Positions 17,848-25,283 of a DNA stretch of 64,000 bases are shown piece after piece. The DNA lies in contig NZ_CP018870.1 in the NCBI RefSeq assembly GCF_001941845.1, positions 1,767,001 through 1,831,000 on the forward strand, read 5' to 3'. A program made the position numbers and the translations under genes. The notes under the pieces are model-generated. The model saw only the letters and a program-made list of their open reading frames with translations. It had not been told where the DNA came from and did not search any database. The first letter of the stretch is position 1, and each line of letters opens with the position of its first letter. This DNA comes from Streptomyces sp. TN58 (GTDB lineage Bacteria; Actinomycetota; Actinomycetes; Streptomycetales; Streptomycetaceae).

Positions 17848-18531
17848 TCAGCGTTTCCTCATGATGAACCCTCCCTCGTAGGCCGCGATGACCGCCTGGG
17901 TGCGATCGCGGGACCCGGTCTTGGTGAGGACCGACGCGACGTGTGTCTTGACCGTCTGGGGCCCGACCCCGAGGCGTTCGCTCATCTCGTGGTTGGACAG
18001 CCCGGTGGCCATCAGGCGCAGGACGTCGGCCTCGCGATCGGTGAGCCTGGCGATCCAGGGCGCGGTGTCGGGGGCGGGGGCCGCCGCGTGCGCGGCGGCG
18101 AGGGAGCGGACGGCGGCCGGGAAGAGCAGCGAGTCGCCGCGGGCGACGAGCCGGACCGCCCCGATCAGCTCGTCCGGGTCGGCGCGCTTGAGGAGGAAGC
18201 CGGCGGCTCCGGCGCGCAGCGCGTCGTAGACGTGGGCGTCGTTCTCGAAGGTCGTGACGACCACGATCCTGGGCGGCTCGGCCATGGTGGCGAGGATCTG
18301 CCCAGTGGCCCGGATGCCGTCGATCTCGGGCATCCGGACGTCCATCAGCACCACGTCGGGGGTGAGGGAGCGCACCAGCGGGACCGCTTCGGCTCCGGTG
18401 GCGGCCTCGCCGACGACCTCCAGGTCCGCCTCGGCCTCAAGGATGACCCGCAGCGCGGTGCGGACCATCCGTTCGTCGTCGCAGAGCACGATGCGCAGCG
18501 GCGCCCGGCCCGCCGGGGCGTGCGCCGTCAC
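17848..18531 (-). CDS. Response regulator, NarL/LuxR family
   Basis: 227 residues: receiver domain (D18/D19 acidic pocket, phosphoacceptor D64 in DVVLMDVRMPEIDG, Lys in GFLLKRADP) and C-terminal LuxR-type HTH (LTDREADVLRLMATGLSNHEMSERLGVGPQTVKTHV). The GTG at 18531 overlaps the sensor-kinase stop (GTGA), so the pair is translationally coupled. It is predicted to activate or repress targets after phosphorylation by the adjacent kinase. A 20-bp palindrome upstream of the operon is one candidate binding site. Confidence 0.93.
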   Translation of the reverse strand: MTAHAPAGRAPLRIVLCDDERMVRTALRVILEAEADLEVVGEAATGAEAVPLVRSLTPDVVLMDVRMPEIDGIRATGQILATMAEPPRIVVVTTFENDAHVYDALRAGAAGFLLKRADPDELIGAVRLVARGDSLLFPAAVRSLAAAHAAAPAPDTAPWIARLTDREADVLRLMATGLSNHEMSERLGVGPQTVKTHVASVLTKTGSRDRTQAVIAAYEGGFIMRKR

Positions 18532-19823
18532 CGGTCGCCTCCGGTGAGCGGGAGGACCGCGCGCAGCCGCCACCGGTCCTCGTGCGGGCCCGCCTCGACG
18601 CTGCCGCCGAGCAGTGCGGCCCGCTCAGCGGCGCCGCGCAGCCCTCGGCCGCCGGTGGTGCGGGGTTCCCGGCCTGCGGGCGGGCCGGCGGGCGGATTGG
18701 TCATGCTGATCTCCAGTTCTCGCGGTTCGGTGCCGTGGCCGGCCCGGACCAGGATCCGCAGGTCCACGGGGCCGCCGCCGTGGCGCAGGGCGTTGCTGAG
18801 GCCTTCCTGGACGATCCGGTAGGCCTCGCGGGAGGTGATCTCCGGAAGCCGGTGCCAGTCCTCCACGGGCCCGGGGTCCTGGTGTGCGGTGATGGCGGCT
18901 CCCCCGGCCCGGGTGCGGGCCAGGAGGCCTTCGAGGTCGGCGGCGAGGGTGGGGGCGGGGACGTACGCGCCGTCCGGCCGGGCCGGATCCCCGTCGCGCA
19001 GCAGACCCAGGACGGCGTCCAGTTCCCCCACCGTCCGCCGGGTGGTGTCCTCGATCGCGGTGAGCGCCTGCCGTACGAAGTCGGGGTCGCGCTCCAGCAT
19101 CCGCCGGGCGGCGGCCGCCTGGAGGGTGACGGCGCTGAGCGCGTGCCCGACCGCGTCGTGCAGTTCCCGGGCGAGCCGGTTGCGCACGGCCAGGTCGGCG
19201 GCCCGCTCCTCGGCCGCCGCGAGCCGGTCCGCCGCCGTCGGCCCGAGCAGTACGGGTGCCAGCCGGGCCAGCAGCTCCCCCGCTGCGGCCGCGCACAGGG
19301 CGAGAGCGACCAGGAGGCCGATCCCGAGGAGGGGGGCCGTGTACGTCTCCACTCCCGTGTTGAACCATCCGAACCCCAGCCGGACTTCGCGCAGCCCGCT
19401 CACGAAGGGCAGCACGAGCAGCACCACCGCCATGGGCGGCACCGCCAGTGTCATCCCGCTGACCAGCGCTCCGACCCCCAGATGCAGGGTCCACCAGGCG
19501 GAGGCCCGGCCCCGCGCGGCCCAGGTCCGCGCGGGCCCTTCGGCGAGCCGCTCCCCGGGCACCGCGCACATGGCCCGCACGGCGGTCACCGACAGCGGTC
19601 GGACCAGCCCGTACACCCCGGTGGCGGCGGCCAGCGGCAGGGCCGCGGCGTAGGAGGCGAGGCTCAGGGGAAGGGAGGACAGGGCGTTGGCTCCGCCTGC
19701 CGCCGCGCCGACCCCCACCGAGGCCAGGAGGAAGTACGGCATCAGCAGGGCGCCGCCGAGGATCTGGTGGAGCCATCGCAGCCGGGCCCGCGCACCCGGC
19801 AGCCGGCTCCGGCCGCCGCGCAT
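18528..19823 (-). CDS. Sensor histidine kinase, NarX/DesK type
   Basis: 431 residues. The N-terminal half has about six hydrophobic segments with no large extracellular domain, so the signal is probably sensed in the membrane. The HisKA_3 box RNRLARELHDAVGHALSAV carries the phosphoacceptor H222; the HATPase domain follows (IVQEGLSNALRHGGG, then GGRGLRGAAERAALLGG). The ATG overlaps the preceding membrane protein stop by one base (TGATG), and its own stop overlaps the response regulator start. The three genes form one tight operon. Confidence 0.92.
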   Translation of the reverse strand: MRGGRSRLPGARARLRWLHQILGGALLMPYFLLASVGVGAAAGGANALSSLPLSLASYAAALPLAAATGVYGLVRPLSVTAVRAMCAVPGERLAEGPARTWAARGRASAWWTLHLGVGALVSGMTLAVPPMAVVLLVLPFVSGLREVRLGFGWFNTGVETYTAPLLGIGLLVALALCAAAAGELLARLAPVLLGPTAADRLAAAEERAADLAVRNRLARELHDAVGHALSAVTLQAAAARRMLERDPDFVRQALTAIEDTTRRTVGELDAVLGLLRDGDPARPDGAYVPAPTLAADLEGLLARTRAGGAAITAHQDPGPVEDWHRLPEITSREAYRIVQEGLSNALRHGGGPVDLRILVRAGHGTEPRELEISMTNPPAGPPAGREPRTTGGRGLRGAAERAALLGGSVEAGPHEDRWRLRAVLPLTGGDR

Positions 19824-20806
19824 CAGCTCTCGCGTCGGGATATGAGGAACCGGGTGAGGACGGCGGTGGCGAGCGCTCCGGTGGCCATCTGGCCAGCGTA
19901 GATCAACTGCCCTGCGGTGGACGGCCCCTCGGGGCCGTCCGGCTGGGGTGCCAGCGAAGCGATCAGCAGCCAGGCTCCCCAGGCCAGGGTCGCGGCGCCG
20001 CCCACCCAGGTGAGCCCGAGCGGCCACCGTGCCGGCAGCGTCCCGCCGCGGCTCAGGAGCCACACGCCCGATCCCGCGGCAAGGGCGCATGTCGCGTGGG
20101 CCACGGACGCCACGGCGCTCTCCACTCCATGCGCCTCGGCCCGCTCGGCGCTCAGTCCGGCGGTGCCGCCGAAGGCCCAGTAGAGGAACAGCGCCGCCAG
20201 GGCCAGGGCGGCCGAGGCCGCGGCTGCCGCCACCACCCCCGTGGGCGACGGCAGCCGCTCTCCCACCACGCCCTGCCACCGCCGGCCCCAGCGCTGCCGC
20301 GCATAGGGCACGAACAGCCCGGCCAGGGCGAGTCCTTGAAGGGTGAATCCCGTATACACGACCGTGAAGACCCAGTCGTCCAGGAAGGGCTGCCGTGCGG
20401 CCGCCTCGTCCGGGCCGGTCCCGAAGCCCAGGGCCCGTACGAGCAGCTGGCCGGGGAACCCGAGCAGGATCGGGGTCAGCAGTCCCGTGGCCGTGAACAC
20501 CGGAACGGTCAGCATCCAGGCGGGCGTTCTCAGCCCCCAGGGTCGGGTGAGCACCAGGACGAGCACGATCACGGTCGCGTCCATGGCCAGGGTGACCGCA
20601 TTGGCCGCGGTGAGGAACGGGCCGGCTTCCAGCAGCACGCTGCCGTCCGGTATCCCGATCCGGCTGCCGGACAGCCAGGCGGCCTTGAGCGCCAGATACG
20701 GCAGCGTGGCCGCCACGGCCGAGGCCGCGAGGACGCGCCTCCCGGCCCCCTGCGGCGGGGTGGAGGACCGCGGTTCGTACGTCGTGTGAACGCCTCGTGT
20801 GGTCAT
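19823..20806 (-). CDS. Polytopic membrane protein coupled to the two-component system
   Basis: 327 residues with seven or eight hydrophobic segments and no recognised catalytic motif. The ATG at 20806 (MTTRGVHTTYEP) is preferred because the upstream in-frame codons read through the non-coding palindrome. It overlaps the histidine kinase start by one base, so it is translated with the kinase and regulator. It may sense a signal with the kinase or be the system's output; neither can be told from sequence. I do not recognise a named family. Confidence 0.75.
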   Translation of the reverse strand: MTTRGVHTTYEPRSSTPPQGAGRRVLAASAVAATLPYLALKAAWLSGSRIGIPDGSVLLEAGPFLTAANAVTLAMDATVIVLVLVLTRPWGLRTPAWMLTVPVFTATGLLTPILLGFPGQLLVRALGFGTGPDEAAARQPFLDDWVFTVVYTGFTLQGLALAGLFVPYARQRWGRRWQGVVGERLPSPTGVVAAAAASAALALAALFLYWAFGGTAGLSAERAEAHGVESAVASVAHATCALAAGSGVWLLSRGGTLPARWPLGLTWVGGAATLAWGAWLLIASLAPQPDGPEGPSTAGQLIYAGQMATGALATAVLTRFLISRRES

Positions 20807-20860
20807 GCCCCAACGGTCCCGGTCACGGCGCCCCGCCACCTCCCCCGCAATGGGGAACCG

Positions 20861-20880
20861 CCTCCCCCGTACGGGGGAGG
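20861..20880. promoter_or_regulatory. Perfect 20-bp palindrome upstream of the two-component operon
   Basis: CCTCCCCCGTACGGGGGAGG reads identically on both strands. It lies 55 bp before the membrane protein start and 31 bp beyond the IclR stop. A related half (CACCTCCCCCGCAATGGGG) sits about 25 bp nearer the operon. It could be the response-regulator operator or a terminator hairpin for iclR. Confidence 0.5.
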
Positions 20881-20910
20881 GGCAGCCGACCCGAGTGGCG
20901 CACGCGCCCC

Positions 20911-21693
20911 TCACATGCGGCGCGTCACCACCGCCAGCCGGTCGCGCGCCTCGAACAGCGCCGCCTTGATGACCTGCTCGTGCCCCGGCGTCAGCCGGGC
21001 CACCGGCACCGAGCAGCTCACCGCGTCACGGGCGGGCGTCCGGTAGGGCACGGCCACCCCGAAGCAGCGCAGCCCGAGCGTGTTCTCCTCCCGGTCCACC
21101 GCGTATCCCTGCTCCCGCACCAGCTCCAGCTCCTCGATGAGCTGCTCCCGGTCGGTGACGGTGTGCTCGGTGACCGCCTCCAGCCGCCGCGGCAGCAGCG
21201 CCCGTACCTCCGCGTCCGAGTGCGTGGCGAGCAGCGCCTTGCCGAGCGCCGTCGAGTGCACGGGCAGCCGCCGCCCGACCCGGGTGAAGGGCCTCAGGTA
21301 GTGCTGGGACTGCCGGGTGGCGAGGTACACCACGCTCGTCCCGTCGAGCCGGGCCAGGTGGATGGTCTCCGTCGTGTCGTCGGAGAGCCGGTCCAGGGTG
21401 GGCCGGGCAGCGGCGACCACCTCGTCACCGTCGATGTAGGAGCTGCCGACCAGCAGGGCCCGTACGCCGATGCCGTAGCGCGTGCCCGTCGCGTCCGTCT
21501 CCACCCACCCCAGGTTCACGAGCGTGCGCAGCAGCATGTAGAGGCTGGACTTGGGCAGGGAGAGGTCGTTCTGGATGTCGGCCAGGCTGTGCAGCCCCGG
21601 CCGGGCCGCGAAGTGCTCCAGCAGCAGGACCGTCCGGACCGCCGATTTGACCGGCGCCGCCGCAACAGGAATCCCCGGCTCGGTCGTCGTCAT
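20911..21693 (-). CDS. IclR-family transcriptional regulator
   Basis: 260 residues with an N-terminal winged HTH (AVRTVLLLEHFAARPGLHSLADIQNDLSLPKSSLYMLLRTL split around residues 18-60) and a C-terminal IclR effector domain (SALGKALLA-like STALGKALLATHSD, EENTLGLRCFGVAVPY). It is transcribed divergently from the aldehyde dehydrogenase gene with a 138-bp gap containing a palindrome at 21796-21811, which makes that gene its likely target. Effectors of such regulators are often sugar-acid breakdown intermediates; this is inference here. Confidence 0.92.
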   Translation of the reverse strand: MTTTEPGIPVAAAPVKSAVRTVLLLEHFAARPGLHSLADIQNDLSLPKSSLYMLLRTLVNLGWVETDATGTRYGIGVRALLVGSSYIDGDEVVAAARPTLDRLSDDTTETIHLARLDGTSVVYLATRQSQHYLRPFTRVGRRLPVHSTALGKALLATHSDAEVRALLPRRLEAVTEHTVTDREQLIEELELVREQGYAVDREENTLGLRCFGVAVPYRTPARDAVSCSVPVARLTPGHEQVIKAALFEARDRLAVVTRRM

Positions 21694-21795
21694 ACGCCCG
21701 CTTCCCCTCTGGTCGACTCTGGTCGCCTCTTGTCACGCGGAGGACCCCGGAAATAGAGTCCGCAGCAGACGTGATCATTCATCCACCGGAACCGC

Positions 21796-21811
21796 GTTCA
21801 GAATACTGAAC
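21796..21811. promoter_or_regulatory. Candidate IclR operator GTTCAG-N4-CTGAAC
   Basis: Perfect 6-bp arms separated by AATA, centred 28 bp upstream of the dehydrogenase ATG and just 5' of its AGGAGG ribosome-binding site. The position would block transcription or early elongation of the dehydrogenase gene. Confidence 0.6.
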
Positions 21812-21831
21812 GATCCAGGAGGCAGTGGGCC

Positions 21832-23355
21832 ATGACAACGACACCAGTCTGGAGTGTGGACCCCCGCACCGGGAAGCAGCGCGAGCAGGTTGCGGCGGAG
21901 GCCACATCCCGGGAGGTGGACGAAGCCGTACGGGCCGCCCATGCCGCCCGCGGCCCGCTCGCGGACGCCGCCGTCCGCGCGGCCTTCCTGCGCACCGCCG
22001 CCGCGCTGCTCGACGAGGCGGCCGCCCACGTCATCGAGGCCGCCGACGCCGAGACCGCGCTCGGCCCGGGCCGGCTCACCGGCGAACTGGCCCGCACCAC
22101 CGGCCAGCTGCGCGCCTTCGCCGACGCCGTCGACGAGGGGTCCTACCTCGACGTCCGGATCGACCGCGCCGACCCCTCCCTCAGCCCGCCGCGCCCCGAC
22201 CTGCGCCGCTACAAGGTCCCCCTCGGCGTCGTCGCGGTCTACGCCGCCTCCAACTTCCCGCTCGCCTTCTCCGTCCCCGGCGGGGACACCGCGAGCGCCC
22301 TGGCCGCGGGCTGCCCCGTGGTGGTCAAGGCGCACCCCGACCACCCGGCCACCTCCGAGCTGTGCGCGTCGCTGCTGCGCCGGGCGGCCGTCTCCAACGG
22401 GCTCCCGGCCGACGTGGTGGCCGTGGTGCACGGGTTCGACGCCGGCCTTGAGCTGATCCGCCACCCGCTGGTCGCGGCCGCCGGGTTCACCGGTTCCGTC
22501 CGGGGCGGGCGGGCGCTGTTCGACGCCGCCGCCGCCCGGCCGGTGCCCATCCCCTTCCACGGTGAGCTGGGCTCCCTCAACCCCGTCGTGGTCACCCCGG
22601 CCGCGGCGGCCGAGCGCGCCGAGGAGATCGGCGCCGGCCTCGCGGCCTCGGTCACCCTCGGCGTCGGCCAGTTCTGTGTGAAGCCCGGCCTGGTCCTGGT
22701 GCCCGAGGGCGCGGACGGCGACCGGCTCACGGCCGAGCTGGACAAGGCGCTCGGCGAGACCGAGCCCGGGGTGCTGCTCGACCACCGGATGCGGGAGAAC
22801 TTCGTCTCCGGGGTCCGCGAGCGGGCCGCGCTGCCCGGCGTCGAGGCCCCGGTCACCCCGGGGTCCGGCGGCGACCACACGGTGGGCGCCGGCTATCTGA
22901 CCGTGCGGGCGGGGGACCTCCTCGCCGGTGACGGGCACGACGTCCTGCTGGAGGAGTGCTTCGGGCCGGTCACCGTCGTCGTCCGGTACGCCGGCCAGGG
23001 CGAGGCGGGCGCGGTCCTCGGGCGGCTCGGCGGGAACCTGAGCGCCACCCTCCAGTTGTCCGCCGCCGAGACCGAGGGCGCCCCGGGCCCGGCCGCCGAG
23101 CTGATCGGGCAGGTCACCCGGCTGGCGGGACGGATCGTGGTCAACGGCTGGCCGACCGGGGTCGCGGTGGCCCCGGCCCAGCACCACGGCGGCCCGTACC
23201 CGGCTGCGACCTCTCACTCCACGTCGGTGGGCGGCACGGCGATCGAGCGCTGGCTGCGGCCGGTGGCCTACCAGTCGGTCCCGGACGCCCTCCTGCCGCC
23301 CGAGCTCCGCGACGCCAACCCCCTGGGCCTCCCCCGCCGCGTGACGGGCGGCTGA
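21832..23355 (+). CDS. Alpha-ketoglutarate semialdehyde (2,5-dioxovalerate) dehydrogenase
   Basis: 507-residue NAD(P)-dependent aldehyde dehydrogenase. Evidence: VAVYAASNFPLAFSVPGGD substrate/cofactor region, general base E245 in FHGELGSLNPV, and catalytic C282 in VGQFCVKPG. The FSVPGGDTASALAAGCPVVVKAHP segment is characteristic of the KGSADH branch, which oxidises alpha-ketoglutarate semialdehyde from pentose, glucarate or hydroxyproline breakdown to 2-oxoglutarate. No other enzyme of such a pathway is adjacent. AGGAGG lies 9 bp before the ATG. A palindromic hairpin follows the stop at 23356-23375. Confidence 0.9.
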   Translation: MTTTPVWSVDPRTGKQREQVAAEATSREVDEAVRAAHAARGPLADAAVRAAFLRTAAALLDEAAAHVIEAADAETALGPGRLTGELARTTGQLRAFADAVDEGSYLDVRIDRADPSLSPPRPDLRRYKVPLGVVAVYAASNFPLAFSVPGGDTASALAAGCPVVVKAHPDHPATSELCASLLRRAAVSNGLPADVVAVVHGFDAGLELIRHPLVAAAGFTGSVRGGRALFDAAAARPVPIPFHGELGSLNPVVVTPAAAAERAEEIGAGLAASVTLGVGQFCVKPGLVLVPEGADGDRLTAELDKALGETEPGVLLDHRMRENFVSGVRERAALPGVEAPVTPGSGGDHTVGAGYLTVRAGDLLAGDGHDVLLEECFGPVTVVVRYAGQGEAGAVLGRLGGNLSATLQLSAAETEGAPGPAAELIGQVTRLAGRIVVNGWPTGVAVAPAQHHGGPYPAATSHSTSVGGTAIERWLRPVAYQSVPDALLPPELRDANPLGLPRRVTGG

Positions 23356-23375
23356 GCCGCCCGGCGCCGGGCGGC
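23356..23375 (+). terminator. Hairpin after the dehydrogenase gene
   Basis: GCCGCCCGGCGCCGGGCGGC is a perfect 20-bp palindrome starting immediately after the stop codon. It probably terminates transcription, although loop-less palindromes are less certain. Confidence 0.55.
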
Positions 23376-23433
23376 CGCCCGCCGCCGGTAATCCCGTTGC
23401 CTGCCCCGCGCCCCGCAGGGCAGGCTGCGGGGC

Positions 23434-23673
23434 ATGCCGAGACCGCATGGATTCACCTACGACCGCCGGGGCGACGACTGCGTCGTCATCACCCACCACG
23501 GCCGCTCGGCGGCCACCCTGCGCGGTGCGCGTGCCGCCGCGTTCCTGGACGAGGTGGAATCGGGGGATCCGCAGCTCGTGATGGCCCGCTGGACCGGCTC
23601 GTACAAGTTCGGCAACGAACGCACCGCGAAGAACCACCCCCGCAACCGGCGCGGAAATATCCCGCGAGGGTAA
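23434..23673 (+). CDS. Small conserved hypothetical protein
   Basis: 79 residues, basic, without membrane segment or signal peptide. Visible parts: FTYDRRGDDCVVITHHGRSAATLRG at the N-terminus, an Asp/Glu-rich turn (FLDEVESGDPQLVMARWTG), then an Arg/Asn-rich tail (NERTAKNHPRNRRG). I recall similar short proteins in other Streptomyces but know no function. It lies 36 bp before the TerD gene on the same strand, so the two may be cotranscribed. Confidence 0.65.
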   Translation: MPRPHGFTYDRRGDDCVVITHHGRSAATLRGARAAAFLDEVESGDPQLVMARWTGSYKFGNERTAKNHPRNRRGNIPRG

Positions 23674-23708
23674 GGGAACGGCAAAGCACCTCCGCTCGTT
23701 CTCCGGGC

Positions 23709-24977
23709 ATGACCGCTATGACCCCTGGATCCAACCTGCCGCTCGATGGCGTCCGTGTGACGGTCGACGTGGCTGCGCCGGTGCGGCTCGACGTGTCCGC
23801 GCTGCTCCTCACGGCGGACGGCAAGGTGCGCTCCGACGCCGACTTCATCTTCTTCAACCAGCCCAGCGGGCCCGGTGTCACCTACCGGTCCGGTGGCGGC
23901 ACGGCGCCCGACTCGGTCACCGTGGACACCTCCGCGGTGCCGCCGGGCATCGAGCGGATCGTGGTCACGGCCAGCCCGGACGCCGCCGGGCAGACGTTCC
24001 AGGGCATCGAGCCCACCGCCACCGTGCGCAACGCCGACGGCGGCGCGGTGATCGCCTCCTTCACCCCGCCGCAGCTGGCGACCGAGACCGCGCTCGTGGT
24101 CGTGGAGATCTATCTGCGCGGCGGTGTGTGGAAGGTGCGGGCGGTCGGCCAGGGGTATGCGAACGGGCTCGCCGGCATCGCCACCGACTTCGGAGTCAGC
24201 GTGGACGAGGAGCCGGCGCCCGCGGCCGCCGCCCCTCCCGCCCCCGCGGCGCCCCCCGCCCCGCCCGCCCCGCCCGTCACGCACCAGCCCTCCCCCTGGC
24301 TCACCGCCGGCGCCGGGACCCCCGCCCCGGTCACCCCGGCCCCGGTCACCCCCCCCCCCGCCGCGCCCCCGGCCGCCCCCGCCGCACCGCCCGCCACCGG
24401 CAAGATCAACTTGGACAAGGGCCGGGTCAGCCTCCAGAAGAACCAGACCGTCTCGCTGGTCAAGGGCGGCCGCCCGCTGCTCTCCCAGGTCAAGATGGGC
24501 CTGGGCTGGGAGCCGGCCTTCCGCGGCCGGGACATCGACCTCGACGCGTCCGTCATCGCCTACGGCCCCCAGCGCAACCACGTCGACAGCTGCTACTTCG
24601 GCAAGCTGTCCATCCTGAACGGTTCCGTCAAGCACTCCGGGGACAACCTCACGGGCGAGGGAGCGGGCGACGACGAGGTGATCGTCGTGGACCTCGGCCG
24701 GCTGCCCGCCGACGTCAGCGGCCTGGTCTTCACCGTCAACTCCTTCTCCGGCCAGAAGTTCACCGAGGTGGCCAAGGCCTACTGCCGCCTGATCGACGCG
24801 GCGAGCGGTGAGGAGCTGGTGCGCTTCGACCTCACCTCCGCCGAGCCGCAGACCGGTGTGATGATGGCGAAGCTGATCCGTCAGTTCTCCGGGGAGTGGG
24901 AGATGACGGCCATGGGCGACTTTGTGAAGTCGCGCACAGTGCGCGGCATGGTCAAGCCCGCCGCCCAGGCACTCTGA
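23709..24977 (+). CDS. Two-domain TerD-family protein
   Basis: 422 residues. Residues about 8-160 and 235-420 each match the TerD stress-protein fold: LDGVRVTVDVAAPVRLDVSALLL... with DFIFFNQ in the first, and VSLVKGG, DIDLDASVIAYG, YFGKLS, GDD-EVIVVDLGRLP in the second, whose Asp clusters resemble the calcium sites of TerD. A Pro/Ala/Thr linker of about 75 residues joins them and is encoded by C-rich DNA with an 11-C run at 24349-24359. TerD proteins are linked to tellurite and oxidant stress and to membrane-associated complexes. The ATG at 23718 is an alternative start. Confidence 0.87.
   Translation: MTAMTPGSNLPLDGVRVTVDVAAPVRLDVSALLLTADGKVRSDADFIFFNQPSGPGVTYRSGGGTAPDSVTVDTSAVPPGIERIVVTASPDAAGQTFQGIEPTATVRNADGGAVIASFTPPQLATETALVVVEIYLRGGVWKVRAVGQGYANGLAGIATDFGVSVDEEPAPAAAAPPAPAAPPAPPAPPVTHQPSPWLTAGAGTPAPVTPAPVTPPPAAPPAAPAAPPATGKINLDKGRVSLQKNQTVSLVKGGRPLLSQVKMGLGWEPAFRGRDIDLDASVIAYGPQRNHVDSCYFGKLSILNGSVKHSGDNLTGEGAGDDEVIVVDLGRLPADVSGLVFTVNSFSGQKFTEVAKAYCRLIDAASGEELVRFDLTSAEPQTGVMMAKLIRQFSGEWEMTAMGDFVKSRTVRGMVKPAAQAL
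24349..24359 (+). repeat. Homopolymeric C11 tract inside the TerD linker
   Basis: Eleven consecutive C residues in the coding strand, in frame within a proline-rich linker. Gain or loss of one base would truncate the second TerD domain. Confidence 0.85.
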
Positions 24978-25079
24978 GCAGGTGGGCGGGCACGGAGGGC
25001 CACCGGAGCGGATCGCGGGTGATGGATTCCACGCGTAATCCGCGGGTGGCTGTCAGTGCCCGCCCGTAGCCTTGGAAGC

Positions 25080-25256
25080 ATGCACGAGACACTCACGCCC
25101 ACGGGACCTGCCCGCCCGTCCGCCGCCGAGGCGAACGAGGCGATACGGCTCCTCGTGGAGACCCGGGTGGACGGCGAGTGGCCTTCCGAGGCCTATGAGT
25201 TCCTGCTCGCCGAGTGGGCCGAGGCCTCCCGCACGGAGGTCTCCCCGGCCCCGTGA
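25080..25256 (+). CDS. Small acidic hypothetical protein
   Basis: 58 residues, acidic and helical (AAEANEAIRLLVETRVDGEWPSEAYEFLLAEWAEA). The ATG at 25080 is chosen over an in-frame GTG at 25056 because GGAAGC precedes it at a suitable distance. No membrane segment or known motif. It converges on the PhoX-like gene with 27 bp between stops. Confidence 0.6.
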   Translation: MHETLTPTGPARPSAAEANEAIRLLVETRVDGEWPSEAYEFLLAEWAEASRTEVSPAP

Positions 25257-25283
25257 GGCCCGCGGTCCCGGCCGGGCGGGGCG

